NCBI GenBank assembly: GCA_026419635.1
Contig: JANZZB010000036.1
Location: forward strand, 1 to 5,708
Direction of reading: 5' to 3'
Source of the DNA: Clostridiales bacterium
GTDB taxonomy: Bacteria > Bacillota > Clostridia > Oscillospirales > Butyricicoccaceae
Length of the DNA: 5,708 bases
Made by a program: the position numbers and the translations under genes. The notes beneath the pieces were generated by a model, which saw only the letters and a program-made list of their open reading frames with translations, was not told the origin of the DNA and searched no databases. Positions 1 through 4,492 of this stretch are shown piece by piece; the first letter of the stretch is position 1, and every line of letters starts with the position of its first letter.

Positions 1-23
1 ATTACGTTTCATAGGTTATGAAT

Positions 24-72
24 TAAAATAAAAAATTAAAAGCCCCACAGCCATATTGACTGTAGGGCTTTT
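24..72 (-). terminator. Intrinsic terminator of the tRNA operon
   Basis: Reading the minus strand, a near-perfect 15-bp stem (arms 72-58 and 52-38, apical loop ATAT-like at 57-53, with two G-T wobbles) is followed at once by an AT-rich tail containing a run of T residues (37-24). The stem begins only 5 nt past the 3' end of tRNA-Val. This is the textbook layout of a Rho-independent terminator and it closes the three-tRNA transcript. The A-rich start of the stem means it could also act on transcripts from the left, but no gene is visible there. Positions 1-23 hold nothing I can identify. Confidence 0.9.
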
Positions 73-77
73 GCTTT

Positions 78-154
78 TGGTGGAGACAGTTGGGCTCGAA
101 CCAACGACCTCTCGCGTGTGAGGCGAACGCTCTAGCCAGCTGAGCTATGCCTCC
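78..154 (-). tRNA. tRNA-Val, anticodon CAC
   Basis: The minus strand folds into a complete 77-nt cloverleaf with encoded CCA. The acceptor stem GGAGGCA pairs with TGTCTCC, the D stem is GCTC/GAGC, the anticodon stem TTCGC/GCGAG encloses the loop CTCACAC, and the T arm is GTTGG-TTCGAGC-CCAAC. Loop position 33 is T and the anticodon is CAC, which reads the valine codon GUG only. A UAC valine tRNA elsewhere would normally also read GUG, so this is likely a supplementary isoacceptor. It is the last gene of the Met-Glu-Val operon and lies downstream of a spacer hairpin. Its first 26 nt match the nearby tRNA-Met at 25 positions. Confidence 0.97.
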
Positions 155-157
155 ATT

Positions 158-209
158 AAAAAAATTGCTTAAGAAAGGAATAAGGGGGAATTAGGTTCCC
201 CCTATCCTT
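158..209 (-). terminator. Hairpin with T-rich tail between tRNA-Glu and tRNA-Val (possible partial terminator)
   Basis: On the minus strand, starting 5 nt after tRNA-Glu, a 14-bp stem (arm 209-196 against 190-175) forms with two single bulged A/T positions and a 5-nt loop at 195-191. Its core is GGGGG paired to CCCCC. It is followed by TCTTAAGCAA and then a run of seven T (164-158). The structure is clear. The function is inferred: the first T tract is interrupted, so termination is probably incomplete, and a role in tRNA processing is equally possible. tRNA-Val begins just after it, with no room for a separate promoter. Confidence 0.5.
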
Positions 210-213
210 ATTA

Positions 214-288
214 TGGTGACCCGTAGGGGATTCGGACCCCTGTTACCGCCGTGAAAGGGCGGTGTCTTAACCGCTTGACCAACGGGCC
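214..288 (-). tRNA. tRNA-Glu, anticodon TTC
   Basis: A complete 75-nt cloverleaf on the minus strand with encoded CCA. The acceptor stem GGCCCGT pairs with ACGGGTC (one G-T wobble), the D stem is GTCA/AGAC-like, the anticodon stem CCGCC/GGCGG encloses the loop CTTTCAC, and the T arm has the stem GGGGT against CCCCT-like with the loop CCGAATC. The anticodon TTC reads GAA and GAG. It is the middle gene of the operon, 5 nt downstream of tRNA-Met and followed by a strong hairpin, so it should be made from the promoter at 388-417. Confidence 0.97.
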
Positions 289-293
289 GTAAA

Positions 294-370
294 TGGTAGC
301 GGCAGTCGGATTTGAACCAACGACCGACCGGGTATGAACCGGTAGCTCTAGCCAGCTGAGCTATGCCGCC
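294..370 (-). tRNA. tRNA-Met, anticodon CAT (elongator type)
   Basis: A complete 77-nt cloverleaf on the minus strand with encoded CCA. The acceptor stem GGCGGCA pairs with TGCCGCT, the D stem is GCTC/GAGC, the anticodon stem ACCGG/CCGGT encloses TTCATAC, and the T arm is GTTGG-TTCAAAT-CCGAC. The first acceptor pair is a G-T wobble at the base, and the anticodon stem lacks the three consecutive G-C pairs typical of the initiator tRNA, so this is an elongator. CAT anticodons can also belong to the Ile2 tRNA that carries lysidine, but the GGCGG...CCGCTA acceptor end matches the elongator Met tRNA of Bacillota. First gene of the operon, about 10 nt from the predicted transcription start. Confidence 0.93.
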
Positions 371-387
371 ATATGCGAGCGAATGTT

Positions 388-417
388 ATTTTAATATATA
401 ACAGGTACTCTTGTCAA
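388..417 (-). promoter_or_regulatory. Promoter of the Met-Glu-Val tRNA operon
   Basis: On the minus strand a perfect -35 box TTGACA (417-412) is followed after 18 nt by TAAAAT (393-388), which matches the -10 consensus at five of six positions. The expected start site is near 380, about 10 nt upstream of tRNA-Met. The sequence upstream of the -35 box is A/T-rich (about 418-450), as in strong stable-RNA promoters with an UP-like element. The promoter sits in the 81-nt gap after the stop codon of the transglutaminase-like gene. Confidence 0.85.
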
Positions 418-451
418 GTTTTTTATTTATGAATTAAACTTAAATTGATTT

Positions 452-1777
452 TTATTGAATTCCAACCGCCTTTGCTGCGTGTTCTGTGATCATTCCCTGC
501 TTCAATAATTGATCGCAGAGTCGTGTTTGGGTATTGCCTTTAATATGGTCAAGTAATGTAGAAAAGCTGATTTGCGCAGCGCTTCCGCGGTCTATTTGAC
601 GTTTTTCAACTGAGCTAAGCAGATTTGCATCTATCATTTTATTTTGTGTCGCAAATGTTTCAGCCTGAGACCACTCAAAATCTTTCCCGTCAATATAGCC
701 CAGAGCTCTTAACGAGAATGTCAAATAATCGTTTAAAGTCGTAGATTGGTTTGACCCATATATCGTTTTTGAAATGCCTTTTGTTAAGTTCTTTTGATAT
801 AGATATCCTATATAATGATCAGCCCAGGACGGTACATCCTGGAATGGATGGTCATAATTTTTTGAAAGGGCCTGCTGCTCCGCACCCAATAAACGAACAA
901 GCATTACAGCGGCCTCCGCTCTGGTTAGTTTTTTATCAAGCTCAAATCCGCTGCCTGTTCCTTTCATCAGACCAAGATCATACAGCTTTAAAGCTTTATA
1001 GTATGCCGGGGTATACTTATAATTCATGATCGTCTTCGTCATGTTTTCGTCCCATACATGATCTTTTTTGAGTTCAGTAGAGGTCAACATAAAATAAGAG
1101 CTTCTGTATTTTGAGTTAACCGGATAAGCGTCATTGTATGTGACATCCACATATTGAATATCACCGTAAAGCGACACTGCATTAAACGCATGATTCATAT
1201 CAGGCGCAGGTACAAAAATACTTGGAACATTTGCTTCGTCACAAAGAAGAAGAAACGCTCGGGAATACCCCGCACAGACTGCAAGATGTTTGACAAGAGC
1301 CCCGTAAGCTGTAAACGTCTCATCGGGCGCCGTATCCACATTATTCGCAGATTTCTCGTCATAAACGCAAACGTCAGCGATATAATCGCTAATCGCTTTT
1401 GCACGCTCTAAAGTAGTCATGCCCGGTTTAATAATTTTTGCTATTACTTTTTTTGCTTCTTTTTTTGCCAATTCCTGCTTATTTGCAGAAGATACATCTA
1501 AAGTGATATCAAGCAGTGTTGAGTAATCCGGATAATACAGAATTGTAAAATAAAGCGGAGATACGCATTCGGCAGCCATATAAACCTGATTAATGTTTAG
1601 TTTTTTACTACTTTGAACGACCGTATTAATGACTCCGCGTTCGGCATTTTTTGCAACAAGATAACCTGCCTGAAGTTCGTTACTCACGGACACTTCGGAT
1701 ATGGCAGCAACGGAATGCTGAAACAGAAGCAGGAACAGTGCCGCTACAACCGCAAGGCTTCGAAGGCGTTTTTTCAT
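452..1777 (-). CDS. Secreted transglutaminase-like protein with C-terminal SLH repeats
   Basis: This 441-residue protein starts at ATG behind a strong site, GGAGGA, 7 nt upstream. Residues 1-25 are a signal peptide: KKR, a hydrophobic core, and cleavage after SVAA. Residues about 120-220 form a transglutaminase/cysteine-protease-like core (Transglut_core type). The catalytic triad is visible as Cys168 in AVCAGYSRAF, His196 in MNHAFNAV and Asp211 in YVDVTYNDAY, so the domain is probably active. Residues about 261-300 are an SLH repeat with the signature TRAE (285-288); 310-361 is a second repeat (FQDVPSWADHYIGYLY) with TTLND in place of TRAE; 372-441 may be a degenerate third. SLH domains bind secondary cell-wall polymers, so the enzyme should sit on the outer face of the wall. 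Whether it crosslinks or cleaves peptides cannot be told. It lies 47 nt after a membrane-protein gene, with no clear promoter between and no terminator hairpin after it. Confidence 0.9.
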   Translation of the reverse strand: MKKRLRSLAVVAALFLLLFQHSVAAISEVSVSNELQAGYLVAKNAERGVINTVVQSSKKLNINQVYMAAECVSPLYFTILYYPDYSTLLDITLDVSSANKQELAKKEAKKVIAKIIKPGMTTLERAKAISDYIADVCVYDEKSANNVDTAPDETFTAYGALVKHLAVCAGYSRAFLLLCDEANVPSIFVPAPDMNHAFNAVSLYGDIQYVDVTYNDAYPVNSKYRSSYFMLTSTELKKDHVWDENMTKTIMNYKYTPAYYKALKLYDLGLMKGTGSGFELDKKLTRAEAAVMLVRLLGAEQQALSKNYDHPFQDVPSWADHYIGYLYQKNLTKGISKTIYGSNQSTTLNDYLTFSLRALGYIDGKDFEWSQAETFATQNKMIDANLLSSVEKRQIDRGSAAQISFSTLLDHIKGNTQTRLCDQLLKQGMITEHAAKAVGIQ

Positions 1778-1824
1778 TACATTATCCTCCGTAAAAAAGA
1801 TTCCATGCGGTTTTTGAACACATT

Positions 1825-2610
1825 TTACATTAGTTTAACCGTGTAAAATACTGCTGAAATAAATAAGTAAATGAATACCGCAAACATACAATAGAAAGCA
1901 AAGATTGCTCCCATTAAAAATGACATTGTTATCGACAAAACTACGATAAGACACGATAAAATCACCGGAAATAAGTTTGCACCGTGACTCAGTAAAGAAA
2001 GGCTGTTTCCAAATAAATGAATACTGCCTTTATTTTTTGATGCCAAAAGAATAATAAGAAGCTCGATTCCCATCAACATAAGTCCGCATATAAGTATATA
2101 TATCGGAAGTCTATTTACTGTGTTGCCGGAAAGAGTGCGGCTTAACATCCAGATAAACGGAGCCCCCGTCGCACATACAACCGAAATGGTAAAGAACTCT
2201 CTCGGATAAGTGTGAAAAATCATGTAAAGCACTGCGATCGTCGGCAGGAATATATATAACATTTTAATGGAGACTGTAAAATCATAATATAACAGACACA
2301 ACGCCGTAAAAATAAACACCAAACCGATTACGGCAATATTGGCTCCCGAAATCAGTTTTTTATGTTCACCCTGTTGTTTTTTGCGCTCTCTTGTTTGTTT
2401 TATAATACCATAAATCATACCGGCTGCGCCAATTACGAGAAAGCTCTTTACAATATAGAGTCCCGTCATAAACGTGGAACCGTGTGTTAAAAGACGATAA
2501 ACCACCATAAGTACAAAAATACCGATCAGCGCAAATAAAAACATAATTAATACTTTATTCGAAATATAATCGCTATCGTTTTTTTGAAGTTTTTTTGTTG
2601 TCAAAATCAC
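1825..2610 (-). CDS. Multi-pass membrane protein of unknown function
   Basis: I do not recognise this 261-residue protein. It begins with a charged cytoplasmic-looking stretch (TTKKLQKNDSDY), followed by about eight hydrophobic segments near residues 20-40, 51-71, 90-109, 114-132, 138-156, 168-190, 213-231 and 235-258. The loop at 71-87 (KQTRERKKQQGEHKK) is strongly positive and so is predicted to be cytoplasmic. No signal peptide, catalytic motif, ATP-binding or transporter signature is evident. The start is GTG, preceded by AGGAG (2619-2615) only 4 nt away; a TTG two codons further in would give a 10-nt gap and is a possible alternative. The gene follows rsmE by 77 nt without a recognisable promoter or terminator and precedes the SLH-transglutaminase gene by 47 nt, so co-transcription with both is likely. 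Codon use gives no sign of recent transfer. Confidence 0.82.
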   Translation of the reverse strand: MILTTKKLQKNDSDYISNKVLIMFLFALIGIFVLMVVYRLLTHGSTFMTGLYIVKSFLVIGAAGMIYGIIKQTRERKKQQGEHKKLISGANIAVIGLVFIFTALCLLYYDFTVSIKMLYIFLPTIAVLYMIFHTYPREFFTISVVCATGAPFIWMLSRTLSGNTVNRLPIYILICGLMLMGIELLIILLASKNKGSIHLFGNSLSLLSHGANLFPVILSCLIVVLSITMSFLMGAIFAFYCMFAVFIYLFISAVFYTVKLM

Positions 2611-2687
2611 ATCACTCCTAAAAGCTGATCGCCAGCGGAACTACGTAATCATCCCATCCGATCAATCTAAGTAACCTGATAAATTTT

Positions 2688-3425
2688 CTAAATATTACCC
2701 GTATGGTACATAATTGCTGAAAGCATTGCAACGGGCGCAGTTTCGCAACGTAAGATTCTTGGTCCGAGCGATGCCGTTATTAATCCGCTTTTTCTTGCAT
2801 CTTCTGCTTCTTCCCGAGCAAAACCACCCTCAGACCCTATGACGATTGACACAGTTGAAAAGTTCCCTTTTTCAAGCAGTATTTTTTTCAATGAATGCTC
2901 TCGCTCTTCTTCATACGCCATAATTGCAACATCTGATAAAACAGATTTTTTTAACATATCAGAAAAACTGATTGCTTTCAAAACACGGGGAATAATTCCT
3001 CTGTTGCACTGTTTGGCCGCCTCTTCGCTGATTTTCTGATATCGTTCGGTCTTTTTTCCAAGAGACCGGTCATCCGGACGGGATACACACCGCTCTGAAA
3101 AAAATGGAATGATTTCATAAACGCCAAGTTCTACGGATTTTTGTATAATCGTTTCCATTTTGTCGCCTTTTGGCATTGCTGCAAAAAGCGTAACGAAAAC
3201 AGAGGGCTCTGTCGGAGTTTTCATTTTATCCAAGACAGAAACGGTAACACATCCGCCATCCATCCTTTGGACAATGCATTCGTAATCCATACCCAGCCCG
3301 TCACAGAGAATAATCTTCTGTCCCGGTTTTATTCTGAGCACATTACTGATGTGATGTCCGTTTACTCCGTCGATGGTTAGTACATCGTTCTTCTCAAAAC
3401 TGCCCGTTATAAAGAATTTCGGCAA
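2688..3425 (-). CDS. rsmE: 16S rRNA (uracil1498-N3)-methyltransferase RsmE
   Basis: RsmE is a SPOUT-class enzyme that transfers a methyl group from S-adenosylmethionine to N3 of U1498 in 16S rRNA, in the decoding region of the assembled 30S subunit. The chosen start gives 245 residues, normal for the family. The N-terminal PUA-like part holds HHISNVLRIKPGQ. The SPOUT part holds MPKGDKMETIIQKSVELG (about 84-101), EEAAKQCNR (about 135-142), IGSEGGF (about 196-202) and LGPRILRCETAPVAML (about 220-235), which form the cofactor-binding trefoil knot. The usual proline of IGPEGG is serine here and RTETA reads RCETA, both mild. The start is TTG at 3425, giving MPKFFITG, which matches the usual family start (M-P-[RK]-F-F) and lies 9 nt from AAGGG. 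The upstream TTG at 3434 touches that site and is less likely; a TAA stop two codons before it prevents further extension. Confidence 0.95.
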   Translation of the reverse strand: MPKFFITGSFEKNDVLTIDGVNGHHISNVLRIKPGQKIILCDGLGMDYECIVQRMDGGCVTVSVLDKMKTPTEPSVFVTLFAAMPKGDKMETIIQKSVELGVYEIIPFFSERCVSRPDDRSLGKKTERYQKISEEAAKQCNRGIIPRVLKAISFSDMLKKSVLSDVAIMAYEEEREHSLKKILLEKGNFSTVSIVIGSEGGFAREEAEDARKSGLITASLGPRILRCETAPVAMLSAIMYHTGNI

Positions 3426-3434
3426 AATTCTCAA

Positions 3435-3439
3435 CCCTT
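3435..3439 (-). promoter_or_regulatory. Ribosome binding site that decides the rsmE start
   Basis: AAGGG on the minus strand (3439-3435) is the only Shine-Dalgarno-like sequence before rsmE. It directly abuts the TTG at 3434 (gap 0) but lies 9 nt from the TTG at 3425. The spacing favours the shorter 245-residue product. Confidence 0.6.
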
Positions 3440-3462
3440 AACTGTATCTGTTAAACTAATGT

Positions 3463-3491
3463 ATTTTATCAAACCTATTAAATTTTGTCTA
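3463..3491 (-). promoter_or_regulatory. Predicted promoter of rsmE and downstream envelope genes
   Basis: In the gap after prmA the minus strand has TAGACA (3491-3486; five of six matches to the -35 consensus), a 17-nt spacer, and TAAAAT (3468-3463; five of six matches to the -10 consensus). The -10 box is preceded by TG one base upstream (TGATAAAAT), an extended -10 element. Transcription would begin near 3457-3456, leaving a leader of about 31 nt. No terminator hairpin is visible after prmA, so rsmE may be fed both by this promoter and by read-through. Confidence 0.65.
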
Positions 3492-3529
3492 CACTTAATA
3501 AATTCCTATACCCAAATATAAATGTAGCT

Positions 3530-4492
3530 TCATGTTAAACGAACAGCGACCCATCCGCTTTCTTTCTTGATATCTTGTATGGAAAATCCATTTTTGTTAA
3601 GAGCTTCTGTCACTTCATTAGCCCGCTCTTCAATAATTCCCGATACAATCAACGTGCCGTCTTTTTTTAGAAACTGTCCAAAATACGGAGCCATATCTAT
3701 TAATACATCAGCTACAATGTTTGCTGTTATGATGTCGTAACCCGAACCGATTTTGCCGCAAAGGGATTCATCCCGTGTCAGGTTGCCGAAAAATGCAGAA
3801 AACTTATTTTGACCGAATCCATTCTGCAAAGCATTTTTTTGGGCGACCGCTACGGCATTCTCTTCAATATCCACTCCAAGTGCAGATGAAGCGCCTAACA
3901 GCAACGCGCCGATTGACAATATTCCGCTCCCGCATCCAAGGTCTAAAATTCTTTCACCGCCCAAAATCAGCTCATCAAGTATCATAAGGCATAATTTTGT
4001 CGTCTCATGCTGACCGGTTCCAAAAGAAGATCCGGGATCTATTTCAAGTATTTTGCGGCCATCCGGATGCTCACAATTTTCCCATGAAGGTTTTATCAGC
4101 AAACGGTTTCCGACGGAAAACGGTTTGAAATATTGTTTCCAGTTATCGGCCCAATCCTCTTCGCGAACAGTCACGGTCTGTACCTGAAGCCGACCTAAAA
4201 TATGTTCTTTGTCATCCTTAAGTAAAAGTGCAATCTGCTTTTTTATTTCCTCTCCCTGTTTTTTACCTTGTTCATTGTTTGCAAGATAACAGGAAACGCA
4301 TGTTTCGCGGGTTTTATAATGATTCAGACTGTCGTCAATATAATCAAATCTGGCATTTTGATTCGTAAGAAATTCATTAAAATCTTTTGCATCTTCTATT
4401 TCAAAACCTCCGACATCATTTGCAAGCATGATGCCGGTTATAGAGTCAATACCCTCACTTGTCGTAAAGATACTTAGCTTCGTCCAGTCCAT
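3530..4492 (-). CDS. prmA: Ribosomal protein L11 methyltransferase PrmA
   Basis: PrmA uses S-adenosylmethionine to methylate amino groups of ribosomal protein L11 (trimethylation at several sites in Escherichia coli). The 320 residues fit the family length. Residues 1-100 form the N-terminal substrate-recognition domain. The linker holds EEDWADNWKQYFKPF (111-125). The Rossmann-fold methyltransferase core begins at DPGSSFGTGQHETT (152-165), the PrmA signature, usually DPGMAFGTGTHxTT. Then come motif I LDLGCGSGILSIGA (183-196), the acidic cofactor-ribose position in GVDIEENAV (206-214), ITANIVADVL (255-264) containing the NI/L catalytic-loop motif, and VSGII (283-287). The ATG at 4492 lies inside the end of ygiQ, with GGGAG 8 nt upstream, so the two genes overlap by 19 nt in different frames and are probably translationally linked. 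A promoter and rsmE follow; prmA-rsmE adjacency is common in Bacillota. Confidence 0.96.
   Translation of the reverse strand: MDWTKLSIFTTSEGIDSITGIMLANDVGGFEIEDAKDFNEFLTNQNARFDYIDDSLNHYKTRETCVSCYLANNEQGKKQGEEIKKQIALLLKDDKEHILGRLQVQTVTVREEDWADNWKQYFKPFSVGNRLLIKPSWENCEHPDGRKILEIDPGSSFGTGQHETTKLCLMILDELILGGERILDLGCGSGILSIGALLLGASSALGVDIEENAVAVAQKNALQNGFGQNKFSAFFGNLTRDESLCGKIGSGYDIITANIVADVLIDMAPYFGQFLKKDGTLIVSGIIEERANEVTEALNKNGFSIQDIKKESGWVAVRLT

Noticed and set aside
1..23. Possible gene end or repeat at the left edge
   Set aside because: Only AT-rich sequence beyond the terminator; too short to assign.
294..370. tRNA with CAT anticodon as initiator tRNA-fMet or lysidine-modified tRNA-Ile
   Set aside because: The anticodon stem ACCGG/CCGGT lacks the initiator's three stacked G-C pairs and the acceptor end fits elongator Met; Ile2 is not fully excluded without comparing all CAT tRNAs of the genome.
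751..1029. Plus-strand open frame of 92 codons, and similar ones at 1154-1411, 1613-1846, 2839-3039, 3141-3380, 4428-4649 and 5263-5484
   Set aside because: All lie opposite well-supported minus-strand genes, have no family resemblance, and lack convincing ribosome binding sites; they are antisense shadows.
1195..1404. Minus-strand 69-codon frame inside the transglutaminase-like gene
   Set aside because: It is an out-of-frame reading of the catalytic domain with no motif of its own; the conserved Cys and His blocks are in the other frame.
1778..1812. Tiny upstream frame MESFLRRIM whose stop overlaps the start of the SLH-transglutaminase gene (ATGTAATG)
   Set aside because: It has no ribosome binding site of its own and covers the next gene's GGAGG; most likely chance.
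3438..3454. TTAAC/GTTAA inverted repeat with a 7-nt loop just before rsmE
   Set aside because: Only five A/T-rich pairs; too weak to call an operator or a leader hairpin.
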